Below are positions 7,850 through 17,994 of a stretch of 37,712 nucleotides of DNA, one piece after another. How positions within the stretch are numbered: the stretch's first letter is position 1; every line of letters begins with the position of its first letter. The stretch lies in assembly GCF_002127585.1 (NCBI RefSeq), contig NZ_NEGZ01000022.1, positions 37,020 to 74,731 on the forward strand, written 5' to 3'. The stretch is from Janthinobacterium sp. GW458P. GTDB lineage: Bacteria; Pseudomonadota; Gammaproteobacteria; Burkholderiales; Burkholderiaceae_D. The notes beneath the pieces are model-generated. The model saw only the letters and a list, made by a program, of their open reading frames with translations. It did not search any database and had not been told where the DNA came from. A program made the translations under genes and the position numbers.

Positions 7850-9526
7850 TTAGCGCAGCGCTTCCGTCAAAATCCGCCCTTCCGACGCCGACGGCTGGCG
7901 GATACGCAGCAGGTGGGCGAGCGTAGGCGCGATGTCGACCACTTCCGCGTATTCGCCATACGCGCCCGGCTTGATCCAGCGGGGGCCGAAGACCATCAGC
8001 GGCACGTTCGTGTCATACGTGTACGGCGTGCCGTGCGAGGTGCCGCCGCTGCCCTTGCCGAAATACCAGGCCGGCTTCGTGACCAGCATCAGGTCGCCCG
8101 ACAGCTGGCGGTTCCAGGCGCGGCGCATCAGGGTGTCCATGCGCGTGGCCACGGCGCCGGTTTCCATCTGCGTGCGCGTGTAGACCTGCGCCAGGCCGTC
8201 CTGCTGCAGCAGGAAGCGGGCCGCCGCCTCTTCCAGGGCGGCGCGATGGATGCCGCTCTTTTCCGCCAGCGCGTAGTCGAGATAGATATTCGGCAGCGAC
8301 GACGCCGTCACCAGTTTATCGATGCCCAGGCTGGTTGCCAGGTGCTGGTTCAAGGCATCGACCAGCTTGGCGCCGTCGATGCGTTTGGCGGAAAAGCCGC
8401 GCGTTTCGGCAAATTCCGGCACGTTGGCAAAGCCATGGTCGGCCGTCAGCACCACCAGCACATTGTCCATGCCGACTTTTTTATCGAGATCAAGAAAGAA
8501 GCCGGCCAGCATGCGGTCCAGGCGCTGCAGATGGTCGTGCGACATCCTGCTTTCCGGGCCGTAGGCATGGTTCACGTAGTCGTGCGCAGACAGGCTCACG
8601 CCGAGGATATCGGGCACGCCGGCCGGATTGCGGCCCAGGTTTTCGCCATCGACGGCGGCACGGGCAAATTCCAGGGTCAGTTCATCGAGGAAGGGACCGG
8701 ACTTCAAGCGGCTGTAATACTCGCCATCAAGCTTGCCGCTGTCGCTGTAATAGGCGAAGGGGAAGGTGTTGCGCGTGCCTGGCTTGGCCGCCACCAGATC
8801 ATCACGGGCGTCGCGCGCATAGGCAGCATCGGCAAGCAGCGGCGTCCAGCTCTTGCCGTAATAGCGGTCCTGCGGTTTGGCCGCCTGGTAGCGCTGCACC
8901 CATTGCGGGTGCTGCTGCATATAGTATGTGCTGCTGGCGAAATTGCCCGTCTTTTCCATGTACATATAGGCCGTGCCCGTTTTCCCGGCCAGCAGGATGG
9001 CGCCGCGGTCCTTGCCCGACACGGTGACGACCTTGGCCTTGTCGCCCGTGGCGTAACGCAGTTCGTCGCCCAGGGTGCTCACGCGCAGTTTCGTCGGCGC
9101 CGTGCCGTCGTCCGGTTGCGTCTCTTCGCCGATGTAGTGGAAATTGCCATCCTCGGTGCAGTACACGGATTTCTTCGTGACGGGATCGATCCAGTTATTG
9201 CCGATCACGCCATGCTGGTACGGGTAGGCGCCCGACAGCACGGCCGAGTGGCCGATGGCGGTGACCGTGATGCCATGCGCCTGGTGCGCATCGCTGAACC
9301 ACGCGCCCTGCTCCAGCAGGCGGCGCAAGCCGCCCTGGCCGAACTGGTCGCGGTAGCGCGTTACCTGCTCTTGCGGCAAGCCGTCGACCACCAGCACCAC
9401 GACCAGCTTCGGCTGCGCCGCAGTCGCGGGAAGCGCCTTGGCCGCATGCGCCTGGCACGCCGCCACGCCAGCGGCCAGCAGCAGCGCCTGCGCCAGTTGC
9501 CGGGAAAGGGAGAAATGTTTCGTCAT
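7850..9526 (-). CDS. Secreted PafA-like alkaline phosphatase
   Basis: A 558-residue member of the alkaline phosphatase superfamily. The metal and catalytic residues can be followed: D48 in VVLVVDGL; the nucleophile region GITVTAIGHS with threonine 89 as the probable nucleophile; GNNW; SGKDRGA, matching the Lys/Arg substrate-binding pair of PafA; SLSAHDYVNH; VLTADHG; and GGTSHGTP. These fit a periplasmic or exported phosphomonoesterase that releases phosphate from many organic esters. A signal peptide covers residues 1-28; VAAC at 21-24 also resembles a lipobox. ATG 9526 has a GAGCGG ribosome-binding site, while an in-frame upstream extension lacks one. Confidence 0.88.
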   Translation of the reverse strand: MTKHFSLSRQLAQALLLAAGVAACQAHAAKALPATAAQPKLVVVLVVDGLPQEQVTRYRDQFGQGGLRRLLEQGAWFSDAHQAHGITVTAIGHSAVLSGAYPYQHGVIGNNWIDPVTKKSVYCTEDGNFHYIGEETQPDDGTAPTKLRVSTLGDELRYATGDKAKVVTVSGKDRGAILLAGKTGTAYMYMEKTGNFASSTYYMQQHPQWVQRYQAAKPQDRYYGKSWTPLLADAAYARDARDDLVAAKPGTRNTFPFAYYSDSGKLDGEYYSRLKSGPFLDELTLEFARAAVDGENLGRNPAGVPDILGVSLSAHDYVNHAYGPESRMSHDHLQRLDRMLAGFFLDLDKKVGMDNVLVVLTADHGFANVPEFAETRGFSAKRIDGAKLVDALNQHLATSLGIDKLVTASSLPNIYLDYALAEKSGIHRAALEEAAARFLLQQDGLAQVYTRTQMETGAVATRMDTLMRRAWNRQLSGDLMLVTKPAWYFGKGSGGTSHGTPYTYDTNVPLMVFGPRWIKPGAYGEYAEVVDIAPTLAHLLRIRQPSASEGRILTEALR

Positions 9527-9640
9527 ATCCGCTCGTTTATCAGTACACATTATAGGAATGCCATCGGGAGGCCATAAGACTGGCCGCCCGGCAGCATACA
9601 CAGACTATATGACGCATTAATGACAATAGGCAATGTTATG

Positions 9641-9672
9641 AAAAAAGCCGGACTCCTGCAGGAAGCCGGCTC
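9641..9672 (-). terminator. Intrinsic terminator of the DUF4399 gene
   Basis: On the minus strand AGCCGGCTTCC-TGCA-GGAGTCCGGCT forms an 11-pair stem with one mismatch, followed by TTTTTTC. It lies 30 bases past the stop of the gene at 9702, in the correct orientation to terminate it. Confidence 0.85.
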
Positions 9673-9701
9673 TTGCGAGGTGCGCTGAAACGGACTGGCG
9701 C

Positions 9702-10109
9702 TTACTTGACCGTCACTTTGATGCTTTTGCTCAACTCCGGCCCATACGACTGGTGCGCGCCATTGGCGAACTGCATGGTGAGGGTGTACTGGCCCGGCGG
9801 CAAGGTGACGTCCGTTTCCGTCTGTCCTTTACCGAAATGCAAATGCTTGTCATCCATGGGGATCATCTCGCCCGCCTTCATCGGCCCCGTATCGATGAGC
9901 AGATGATGGTGGCCCGTCTTGGCCGTCATGTCGCCGGCCGGCTTGACGTCCATGCCGCTGACGGCAAATTTCACTTTGAACGGGCTGGTCACCGTCGCGC
10001 CGTCAACAGGCTCGACGAATGACACGGATTGGGCAAAGGCGCTGGCGGCCAGCAGGCTGCCGGCAACCAGGACTGCGGCCTGGCGCAGGAATACGGTAGT
10101 CAATTGCAT
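9702..10109 (-). CDS. DUF4399 domain protein, exported
   Basis: A 135-residue protein with a signal peptide at residues 1-26 (AGSLLAASAFAQ before the cleavage site). The mature part has the DUF4399 features: SFVEPVDGATVTSPFKVKF, KTGHHHLLID, DDKHLHFGKGQTE and LPPGQYTLTMQFANGAH. The conserved His and Asp residues suggest a small periplasmic beta-sandwich, possibly metal-binding, but the function of the family is not known to me. It is transcribed alone, with its own terminator at 9641 and a GAGGAGA ribosome-binding site near the ATG at 10109. Confidence 0.85.
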   Translation of the reverse strand: MQLTTVFLRQAAVLVAGSLLAASAFAQSVSFVEPVDGATVTSPFKVKFAVSGMDVKPAGDMTAKTGHHHLLIDTGPMKAGEMIPMDDKHLHFGKGQTETDVTLPPGQYTLTMQFANGAHQSYGPELSKSIKVTVK

Positions 10110-10206
10110 GATGTCTCCTCTTGTTTAATAACAACACGGACTGCATGAAACCATATTCCTGGCGGTCGTGGCGCCGGGGAAGATTATATAAATCCAACAA
10201 CACCAC

Positions 10207-10239
10207 GGCGGCCTTGAAAACCAGATTTGCAAGGCCGCC
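10207..10239 (-). terminator. Hairpin after apbC
   Basis: GGCGGCCTTG and CAAGGCCGCC are perfect 10-bp arms around a 13-base loop, seven bases past the apbC stop codon. The downstream side on the minus strand is GTGGTGTTGTT, T-rich but not a pure T run, so it is a probable rather than classical terminator. Confidence 0.65.
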
Positions 10240-10245
10240 CAGCCA

Positions 10246-11334
10246 CTAGTCGTTCTTGATGACGATCGACGGGAATTTACTTGTCATATCCTTCGCCTTT
10301 TCCGCCACCTTGATGGCGATGGTGCGGGCGATCTGCTTGTAGATCACGGCGACGGGGCCTTCCGGCTCGGCCACGACGGTCGGCGTGCCGGAATCCGTCT
10401 GCTGGCGAATCGCCATGGTCAGCGGCAAGGCGCCGAGGAATTCCACGCCGAAGTCCGCGCACATCTTCGCGCCGCCGCCGGCGCCGAAGATTTCTTCCGC
10501 ATGACCGCAGTTCGAGCAGATGTGCGTGCTCATGTTTTCCACCACGCCGAGGATCGGGATGCCGACTTTCTCGAACATTTTCAAACCCTTGCGCGCGTCG
10601 AGCAGCGCGATGTCCTGCGGCGTCGTGACGATGACGGCGCCCGTGACGGGCACTTTCTGCGACAGGGTCAGCTGGATGTCGCCCGTGCCTGGCGGCATGT
10701 CGACGATCAGATAATCGAGGTCGCGCCAGTTGGTCTGGTCCAGCAGCTGCTGCAAGGCTTGCGTGACCATGGGGCCGCGCCACACCATCGGCTCGTCCGG
10801 ATCGATCATGAAGCCGATCGACGACACTTGCAGGCCGTGGTTTTCCATCGGCTCCATGCTCTTGCCGTCCAGGGTCTTCGGCTGGCCGCTGATGCCCAGC
10901 ATCATCGGTTGCGACGGGCCATAGATGTCGGCGTCGAGCATGCCGACGGTGGCGCCTTCGGCCGCCAGGGCCAGGGCCAGGTTGACGGCCGTGGTCGATT
11001 TGCCAACACCGCCCTTGCCGGAAGCGACGGCAATGATGTTTTTCACGTTGCTCATCGGCTTCAAGCCGCGCTGCACCGTGTGCGAAATGATTTTCGACGA
11101 CACGCCCACGCTGACGTTGCCCACGCCCGGCAGCACGCGCAGCGCGGCCAGCACGGACTTGCGGATCAGGTCGATCTGGCTCTTGGCGGGGTAGCCCAGC
11201 TCGATGTCGAGCGAAATATCGGCGCCATCGACCTTCAGATTCTTGACGGTTTTGCTGGAAACGAAATCTTTATGTGTATTTGGATCAATAACCTGGGCCA
11301 GCGCGGCCTTGACGTCTTCTACTGTGATGCTCAT
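10246..11334 (-). CDS. apbC: Iron-sulfur cluster carrier ATPase (Mrp/ApbC)
   Basis: A 362-residue cytoplasmic P-loop ATPase of the Mrp/ApbC/Nbp35 family, which holds and transfers 4Fe-4S clusters to apo-proteins. Residues 1-85 are a MIP18/DUF59 domain. The deviant Walker A GKGGVGKS is at 106-113, Walker B-like VDMPPGTGD at 211-219, and the cluster-binding pair C273/C276 is in ICSNCG. It is divergent from metG with a 160-bp gap, an arrangement common in betaproteobacteria. Confidence 0.95.
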   Translation of the reverse strand: MSITVEDVKAALAQVIDPNTHKDFVSSKTVKNLKVDGADISLDIELGYPAKSQIDLIRKSVLAALRVLPGVGNVSVGVSSKIISHTVQRGLKPMSNVKNIIAVASGKGGVGKSTTAVNLALALAAEGATVGMLDADIYGPSQPMMLGISGQPKTLDGKSMEPMENHGLQVSSIGFMIDPDEPMVWRGPMVTQALQQLLDQTNWRDLDYLIVDMPPGTGDIQLTLSQKVPVTGAVIVTTPQDIALLDARKGLKMFEKVGIPILGVVENMSTHICSNCGHAEEIFGAGGGAKMCADFGVEFLGALPLTMAIRQQTDSGTPTVVAEPEGPVAVIYKQIARTIAIKVAEKAKDMTSKFPSIVIKND

Positions 11335-11494
11335 GTAAATCTCCGTGTGTACTACATATGTGCAATACGCGCAGTCTAGCGCAAATTTGCATGGTGCGAT
11401 GGCGGCAAAAGCATCACTTGCCGGCGCTGCATCTGCTCATATTGCCTTTCCGCTGTTAAAATGTCCTATTATCCATCCCAAAAGTGCATCAATC

Positions 11495-13648
11495 ATGACT
11501 CGCAAGCTGTTCGTCACCACTGCCCTGCCTTACGCAAACGCCGCTTTTCACATTGGCCACATCATGGAATACATCCAGGCTGATATCTGGGTCCGGTTCC
11601 AGCGAATGCAACGCGATGGCGCGGCCGGCCGTGAAGTGCACTTTGTGGGCGCCGACGATACGCATGGCACGCCCATCATGATCGCCGCCGAAAAGGAAGG
11701 CATTACGCCGCAGCAATTCGTCGCCAATATCGCCGCCGGCCGCGCCCAGTACCTCGATGGCTTCCACATCGCCTTCGACAACTGGTATTCGACCGATTCG
11801 CCGGAGAACGTTGATCTGTCGCAATCGATCTACCGCAAGCTGCGCGATACGGGCCTGATCGTCACGAAAACCGTCGACCGCTTCTTCGACCCGGTCAAAG
11901 GCATGTTCCTGGCCGACCGCAACATCAAGGGCGAATGCCCGAAATGCGGCGCCAAGAACCAGTACGGCGACAATTGCGAAGTATGCGGCGCCGCCTACCA
12001 GCCGACCGACCTGGTCAACCCGTTCTCGGTCTTCACCAACGCGACGCCCGTGATGAAGCCGTCGGAACAGTATTTCTTCAAGCTGTCCGACCCGCGCTGC
12101 TTCGAATTCCTGAAAAGCTGGCTGAACACGCCAGGCCGCTTGCAGCCGGAAATGGTCAACAAGGTCAGCGAATGGCTGGGCGAGGCGGGCGAAAAGCTGG
12201 CCGACTGGGATATCTCGCGCGACGCGCCCTACTTCGGCATCCCAATTCCCGATGCGCCGGGCAAGTTCTTCTATGTGTGGATGGACGCGCCCGTCGGCTA
12301 CCTGGCCAGCCTGAAAAACTATTGCGACAAGAAAGGCATCGATTTCGACGCCTTCCTGAACGACCCGACGACGGAACAGATCCATTTCATCGGCAAGGAC
12401 ATCGTTTCCTTCCACCTGCTGTTCTGGCCTGCCATGCTGAAATTTGCCAATCACCCGGTGATCGACAAACTGAAAGTCAATGTCCACGGCTTCCTGACGG
12501 TTAATAACGAAAAGATGTCGAAGTCGCGCGGCACCGGCATCTCGCCGCTGCGCTACCTGGACCTGGGCATGAACCCGGAATGGCTGCGCTACTACATCGC
12601 CTTCAAGCTGAACTCGAAAGTGGAAGACCTGGACTTCAACGGCGAAGATTTTGTCGCCCGCGTGAACAGCGACCTGATCGGCAAGTACGTGAACATCGCC
12701 AGCCGCTGCGCCGGTTTCATCGCCAAGAAGTTCGACGGCAAGCTGGCCACTACCCTGTCGTCGACGGCGCAGGGCTATATCTGGCGCGCGCTCACGTACA
12801 AGGTGCCGTCCGGCGACGAGGTCCTGAGCAAGGAACGCCAGGCCAGCATCGCGGCCCACTACGAAAATCGCGAATTCGGCAAGGCCTTGCGCGAGATCAT
12901 GGAAATTGCCGACATCACCAACCAGTATGTCGATGAAAACAAGCCGTGGATCCTGGCCAAGGATGCGGACAAAACGGCCGAGCTGCACGACGTGTGCACC
13001 ACGGCCCTGATCCTGTTCCGCCAGCTGACCATCTTGCTGTCGCCGGTATTGCCGGGCGTGGCGAAGAACGTGGCCAGCTTCCTCAACGACGAACAATTTA
13101 CCTGGGCCGATACGCAAGCGGACGCCGTCTCGGCCAGCATGCTGGGCCGCACCATCGGCACCTACAACCATTTGATGACGCGCATGGATGCAAAGATGAT
13201 CGAAGCGTTGTTTGACGCGCCGCAAGCGGCAGCTGCCGCGCCCGCCATCGACGCCGCAAGCGACGCCGCCGTGGCCGCCCCAGCCTCCGCCATCGAGGAA
13301 CTGGCGCCGGAAATCAAGATCGACGATTTCCTCAAGGTCGACTTGCGCATCGCGAAAATCGTCAACTGCGAGCTGGTCGACGGCTCCGACAAGCTGCTGC
13401 GCCTGACGCTGGACGCGGGCGAAGGCCGTTTGCGCAACGTGTTCTCGGGCATCCGTTCGGCTTACCAGCCGGAAGAGCTGATCGGCAAGCTGACGGTGCT
13501 GGTGGCCAATTTGGCGCCGCGCAAGATGAAGTTCGGCATTTCGGAAGGCATGGTCATGGCCGCCTCCGCCGCCGACGAGAAGGCCAATCCGGGCATCTAC
13601 ATCCTGAACCCGTGGCCGGGCGCCGAACCTGGCATGCGCATCCGCTAA
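11495..13648 (+). CDS. metG: Methionyl-tRNA synthetase
   Basis: A 717-residue class I synthetase that charges tRNA-Met, including the initiator. HIGH is at residues 19-22 and KMSKS at 340-344. The zinc knuckle contains CPKCG and CEVCG around residue 150. The C-terminal ~105 residues, after an alanine-rich linker (near residue 580), form the EMAP-II-like tRNA-binding and dimerisation domain ([18 protein letters not shown]...). The frame is open upstream to 11345, but [15 protein letters not shown] is the conserved start, so ATG 11495 is chosen. Confidence 0.96.
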   Translation: MTRKLFVTTALPYANAAFHIGHIMEYIQADIWVRFQRMQRDGAAGREVHFVGADDTHGTPIMIAAEKEGITPQQFVANIAAGRAQYLDGFHIAFDNWYSTDSPENVDLSQSIYRKLRDTGLIVTKTVDRFFDPVKGMFLADRNIKGECPKCGAKNQYGDNCEVCGAAYQPTDLVNPFSVFTNATPVMKPSEQYFFKLSDPRCFEFLKSWLNTPGRLQPEMVNKVSEWLGEAGEKLADWDISRDAPYFGIPIPDAPGKFFYVWMDAPVGYLASLKNYCDKKGIDFDAFLNDPTTEQIHFIGKDIVSFHLLFWPAMLKFANHPVIDKLKVNVHGFLTVNNEKMSKSRGTGISPLRYLDLGMNPEWLRYYIAFKLNSKVEDLDFNGEDFVARVNSDLIGKYVNIASRCAGFIAKKFDGKLATTLSSTAQGYIWRALTYKVPSGDEVLSKERQASIAAHYENREFGKALREIMEIADITNQYVDENKPWILAKDADKTAELHDVCTTALILFRQLTILLSPVLPGVAKNVASFLNDEQFTWADTQADAVSASMLGRTIGTYNHLMTRMDAKMIEALFDAPQAAAAAPAIDAASDAAVAAPASAIEELAPEIKIDDFLKVDLRIAKIVNCELVDGSDKLLRLTLDAGEGRLRNVFSGIRSAYQPEELIGKLTVLVANLAPRKMKFGISEGMVMAASAADEKANPGIYILNPWPGAEPGMRIR

Positions 13649-13663
13649 GGACGACAAGGACCG

Positions 13664-14146
13664 ATGATGAATATCGTGGTGCGCGAAGCAACGAATGCCG
13701 ATGCACAACTGATTGCCGAGCTGACCCGCGCCGCGTGGGCCGGCAAGGTGGCTCCTTCCTCCAGCGGACACCACGAGACGGCCGAGCAAGTGGCGGAGCA
13801 ACTGCGCCACGGCGGCGGCTTCGTGCTGCTGGTCGACGACGTGCCGGCCGGCTCGCTGCGCTGGATGCCGCTCGACAGCGATCCCGCCATCTGGAAGATT
13901 TCGCGCATGGGCGTGCTGCCCGCCTACCGGGGCAGCCACATCTCGCAGCACTTGCTCGAAGCCATCATTCATCACGGCCTGTCGTGCCAGGCCGAGGAAT
14001 TGCGCCTGGCCGTGCGGCGCGACCAGCGCAAGCTGATCGATTTTTACGCGGCCTTCGAATTCGACCTGGCCGAGGAACTGGAATATTCGCACGCCAACCC
14101 CGCCGAACCGGCGCCTATGGTGATGCGCCGCCTGCTAAGGTATTGA
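13664..14146 (+). CDS. GNAT-family N-acetyltransferase
   Basis: A 160-residue protein of GNAT length and pattern: a beta-strand start (NIVVREATNADAQLIAEL), a central ISRMGVLPAYRGSHISQHLL that corresponds to the acetyl-CoA pyrophosphate-binding loop (motif A, R/Q-x-x-G-x-G/A, here RGSHIS, an atypical version), and the motif B region with FYAAFEFDLAEEL. It would transfer an acetyl group from acetyl-CoA to an unknown amine. The gene starts 16 bp after metG with an AAGGAC ribosome-binding site and may be co-transcribed with it. ATG 13664 and 13667 are both possible. Confidence 0.85.
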   Translation: MMNIVVREATNADAQLIAELTRAAWAGKVAPSSSGHHETAEQVAEQLRHGGGFVLLVDDVPAGSLRWMPLDSDPAIWKISRMGVLPAYRGSHISQHLLEAIIHHGLSCQAEELRLAVRRDQRKLIDFYAAFEFDLAEELEYSHANPAEPAPMVMRRLLRY

Positions 14147-14253
14147 TTTTTAGCATTTTTGCCCCTGGCTTGTCCATACAACAACCCGCCAGCTCGCCCG
14201 GCGCGGTAAAATACGGCCGGCTGACCTTACTTATAAGACACTCAGAAGAGAAT

Positions 14254-14463
14254 ATGAAACTGCCTGCAAAACACAACAACTACGTATCCGACCACACCTT
14301 GTTCATCGCCGAACTGAAGGCCAAGAATCCTGGCATGGAAGCGGGCCAGCAAGCGGGCCGCGCCCTGCTGTGGGACAAGCCACCCGTCAGCATCGATGAG
14401 CAGGAACGCCAGATGGCGTCGGCCGTCAAGCAGCAGGCCTACGTTTACCAGAACAAGAACTAA
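14254..14463 (+). CDS. DUF3460 family small protein
   Basis: A 69-residue cytoplasmic protein with the family pattern: YVSDHTLFIAELKAKNP near the start, GRALLWDKPP in the middle and a Gln/Tyr-rich end (VKQQAYVYQNKN). Found in Burkholderiales next to scpA; function unknown. The ATG at 14254 follows an AGAAGAG ribosome-binding site. The gene ends 17 bp before scpA and is probably in the same operon. Confidence 0.85.
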   Translation: MKLPAKHNNYVSDHTLFIAELKAKNPGMEAGQQAGRALLWDKPPVSIDEQERQMASAVKQQAYVYQNKN

Positions 14464-14480
14464 GACCTGGAACCGGCACG

Positions 14481-15413
14481 ATGTTGCCTGAAGAGTCGGC
14501 GGGCACGCCGGGGCAAGACGCCCAGGACGTGAACGCGGTCATCGAGTTGCCCGAACCCGTCGCTGGCGGCGACGGCGGCGGCGACCCTGCAGCATCTGCA
14601 ACAGCGGTCACGGACGCGGCGCCCGCCGCCGACCCGCTGGGCATCGCCCGCCTGTACGGCGAGCCGATGATGCGCATGCCGACCGATTTGTACATTCCGC
14701 CGGACGCGCTGGAAATCTTCCTCGAAGCCTTCGAAGGCCCGCTCGACTTGCTGCTCTACCTGATCCGCAAGCAAAACTTCAACATTCTCGATATCCCGAT
14801 GGCGCAGGTCACCCTGCAATATCTGAAATACGTGGACCAGATCCGCGTGCGCAACCTGGAACTGGCCGCCGAGTACCTGTTGATGGCCGCCATGTTGATC
14901 GAGATCAAGTCACGCATGCTCTTGCCATCGCGCAAGAGCGACGTCGAGGAAGACGGCGGCGACCCCCGTGCCGAACTGGTGCGCCGCCTGCTCGAGTACG
15001 AGCAGATCAAGCTGGCCGCCTACGACCTGAACGCCATCCCGCAGTTCGAGCGCGATTTCGTGCGCACGCAGATCTTCATCGAGCAAAGCCTGACGCCCAC
15101 CTGGCCCGACGTGGAGCCGGTGGACTTGCAGCAGGCATGGCTCGACGTGCTGAAGCGCGCCAAGCTGACCCAGCATCACCGCATCAGCCGCCAGGAACTG
15201 TCCGTGCGCGAGCACATGTCGAGCATCCTGCGCCATCTGCAATCGTCGCGCTTCGTCGAATTCAGCGAGCTGTTCGACATTGCCGGCGGCGTGCCCGTGG
15301 TGGTGGTTAACTTCGTGGCCCTGCTGGAACTGGCCAAGGAAACCCTGATCGAAATCACGCAGGCAGAACCGTTTGCCCCCATCTACGTCCGGCTGGCGTA
15401 TTCGCCCGCCTGA
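14481..15413 (+). CDS. scpA: Segregation and condensation protein A
   Basis: A 310-residue kleisin, the subunit that bridges the two SMC heads and recruits ScpB in the bacterial condensin complex. The diagnostic N-terminal SMC-binding segment is EIFLEAFEGPLDLLLYLIRK, followed by NILDIPMAQVTLQYL and AAEYLLMAAMLIEIKSRMLLP. A C-terminal winged helix follows. A low-complexity Ala/Gly/Asp-rich extension of about 75 residues precedes the conserved core; the first ATG at 14481 is used, but a later start is possible. scpB is not in the window. Confidence 0.94.
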   Translation: MLPEESAGTPGQDAQDVNAVIELPEPVAGGDGGGDPAASATAVTDAAPAADPLGIARLYGEPMMRMPTDLYIPPDALEIFLEAFEGPLDLLLYLIRKQNFNILDIPMAQVTLQYLKYVDQIRVRNLELAAEYLLMAAMLIEIKSRMLLPSRKSDVEEDGGDPRAELVRRLLEYEQIKLAAYDLNAIPQFERDFVRTQIFIEQSLTPTWPDVEPVDLQQAWLDVLKRAKLTQHHRISRQELSVREHMSSILRHLQSSRFVEFSELFDIAGGVPVVVVNFVALLELAKETLIEITQAEPFAPIYVRLAYSPA

Positions 15414-15455
15414 CCCCTTCCCTTTGTCACTGACCACCGTACAACGGGGTTTTAG

Positions 15456-16307
<852 letters not shown>

Positions 16308-16320
16308 CAGCGCCGCACGC

Positions 16321-16344
16321 CGGCGGGGCCGGCCGGCTCCGCCG
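16321..16344. terminator. Bidirectional hairpin between panC and the lipoprotein gene
   Basis: CGGCGGGGCC and GGCTCCGCCG form a near-perfect stem around GGCC in the 40-bp gap between two convergent genes. There is no T run, so it is a probable rather than a certain terminator. Confidence 0.5.
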
Positions 16345-16347
16345 CCC

Positions 16348-16824
16348 CTACTTCTCCAGGCGTACCAGCCTGAGCTCTGCAAACAGCGGCTTGCCCTTGC
16401 TGCGCGCAGCCTGCAGCATGTCATAACTGGCCGCATCGAGCACGATTTCCTCGCCTGCCCACAATTTGCGCTGGCTGGCCGGCAGCTTCAGGCTGCGCAG
16501 CATCGCGCGCGCCTGGGCCGGGTCCGCCGCCAGCAGGCGGATGGCGTGCCCATCGCGCTGCGCTGCCTTCAGGGGCGCCACATCACCTGGCGCATTTTCC
16601 TGGCTCAGGGAAACATAATCACTGCCGCCGACGCGGTGCAGATACGCATGCCGGCCATCGCCCTCGACGGCCAGGTGTACTGGCGCCGGCGGCGTCTCAG
16701 GCGGCTGTGCCTCCACGAACGCGGTCGAAACGGCTGCCGGTGCGATGGCCTGCTCGATACTGGCGCCGCAGGCCGCCAGCAAGGCCGTGCTCAGGGCTAA
16801 CACTAAAACGGATGTTCGGCGCAT
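16348..16824 (-). CDS. Hypothetical lipoprotein
   Basis: A 158-residue protein that I do not recognise. The N-terminus RRTSVLVLALSTALLAACGA is a lipoprotein signal peptide with lipobox LAAC and lipidation at C19. A Pro/Ala-rich linker (around residues 38-50) leads to a mature domain of about 105 residues with two hydrophobic strands (HAYLHRVGGSDYVSLSQ; ELRLVRLEK at the end) and no cysteines besides the lipid one. It would sit on a membrane facing the periplasm. No neighbour points to a role. Confidence 0.7.
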   Translation of the reverse strand: MRRTSVLVLALSTALLAACGASIEQAIAPAAVSTAFVEAQPPETPPAPVHLAVEGDGRHAYLHRVGGSDYVSLSQENAPGDVAPLKAAQRDGHAIRLLAADPAQARAMLRSLKLPASQRKLWAGEEIVLDAASYDMLQAARSKGKPLFAELRLVRLEK

Positions 16825-17165
16825 GCTGCGCTCCTTCTTGTCGGGGTCGGGGACAAAGGTCGAATGGTGCAGCGATCATGGGCCAAATCAGTTGACGTGT
16901 AAAGTTAACTTTAGGAAATATTTCATTCCTTTGCGCAATTCGTTTCCATGGCTTGCAATCGCGCAATAGCCGTGCGGAATACATCCTCGGCCGCCGGCAT
17001 GGCAGCGGCGTCGTGCGACGCGAACGCGCGCCGACATCATTATTGATTTAACTTGCACAATCAAAGCAATAGCGCCATCTTTATCCAGTCAAAGATAAAG
17101 ACCAGAATGCCTGTACTGGCTCGTCGGCAACACCGCGGGCTTCCGGTCACTACAGGAGAAACGCC
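16825..17165. other. Intergenic region between lipoprotein and SDR genes
   Basis: This 341-bp gap has no convincing gene. It contains the perfect palindrome TAAAGTTAACTTTA (16900-16913) and the inverted repeat TCTTTATC-N8-GATAAAGA (17078-17101), 65 bp before the SDR start. Both are AT-rich in otherwise GC-rich DNA and are reasonable operator candidates for a regulator encoded elsewhere. Confidence 0.5.
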
Positions 17166-17918
17166 ATGAATACAGCAGTCCCCCCATCGCGCGTCGCCAT
17201 CGTCACGGGCGCCTCGTGCGGCATCGGCGCCGCCGTTGCCCGCCGTCTGGCGCGCGACGGCATGCAGGTCGTCGTCAACTATGCCAGCGGCAAGGCGGCA
17301 GCGGAGCAGCTGGCGGCGGCCATCGTCGGCGATGGCGGCGCTGCCATTGCGGTGAGGGCCGACGTGGCCGATGCGGCAGACGTGCAAGCCCTGTTCGACG
17401 CGGCCGAAGCGGCCTTTGGCGGCGTCGACGTGCTCGTCAATAACGCCGGCGTCCTGCCGCCCGAGCTGCCCAGCCTGGCCGACACGGACGACGCCGCCTT
17501 CGACAGGCTGTTCGCCATCAATGTGAAGGGCAGCTTCAATACCATGCGCCAGGCGGCGAGGCGCCTGCGCCACGGCGGCAGCGTGGTCAATTTCTCGACG
17601 AGTGTGATAGGCCTGGCCCTGCCAGGTTACTCCGTCTACGGCGCCAGCAAGGCGGCCATCGAGACGATGACGAATATCTTCGCCAGGGAACTACGCGGCA
17701 AAAACATCACCGTCAACGCCGTCGCCCCCGGCCCCACGGCCACGGCCCTGTTTTTGAACGGAAAATCAGGCGAAACGATAGAGCGCATGAGCAAGATGGC
17801 GCCACTGGAACGCCTGGGCACGCCCGACGACATCGCCGCCGCCGTGGCCTTCCTGGCCGGCCCCGATGGCCGCTGGATCAATGGCCAGACCCTGCGCGCG
17901 AATGGCGGCCTGGTGTAA
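17166..17918 (+). CDS. SDR-family oxidoreductase
   Basis: A 250-residue classical short-chain dehydrogenase/reductase. The dinucleotide-binding TGASCGIG is at 14-21, NNAG at 92-95, catalytic serine near 144-146, and Y158/K162 in YSVYGASKAA. The C-terminal PGP...GRWINGQTLRANGG is typical of the 3-ketoacyl-reductase-like group. N39-Y40 after beta strand 2 suggests NADP(H) preference. Substrate unknown. It has a GGAG ribosome-binding site before ATG 17166 and a strong bidirectional terminator after it. Confidence 0.92.
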   Translation: MNTAVPPSRVAIVTGASCGIGAAVARRLARDGMQVVVNYASGKAAAEQLAAAIVGDGGAAIAVRADVADAADVQALFDAAEAAFGGVDVLVNNAGVLPPELPSLADTDDAAFDRLFAINVKGSFNTMRQAARRLRHGGSVVNFSTSVIGLALPGYSVYGASKAAIETMTNIFARELRGKNITVNAVAPGPTATALFLNGKSGETIERMSKMAPLERLGTPDDIAAAVAFLAGPDGRWINGQTLRANGGLV

Positions 17919-17940
17919 GCCAGTTGCAGGCCAACGAAAA

Positions 17941-17972
17941 AAACGCTGCCGGTTTGCACGGGCAGCGTTTTT
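17941..17972. terminator. Bidirectional terminator between SDR gene and cheY
   Basis: AAACGCTGCC and GGCAGCGTTT are perfect 10-bp arms with a 10-base loop, with A and T tracts on both sides (AAAAAAAC... and ...GTTTTTC). It can terminate the plus-strand SDR transcript and the minus-strand che transcript that ends at cheY. Confidence 0.92.
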
Positions 17973-17994
17973 CTTGATCGGTATCAAGCCGTGA

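Noticed and set aside
11489..14092. An 867-residue minus-strand reading frame opposite metG
   Set aside because: It is the antisense shadow of metG and the GNAT gene in GC-rich DNA; no domain, no ribosome-binding site, His/Gln/Arg-rich composition.
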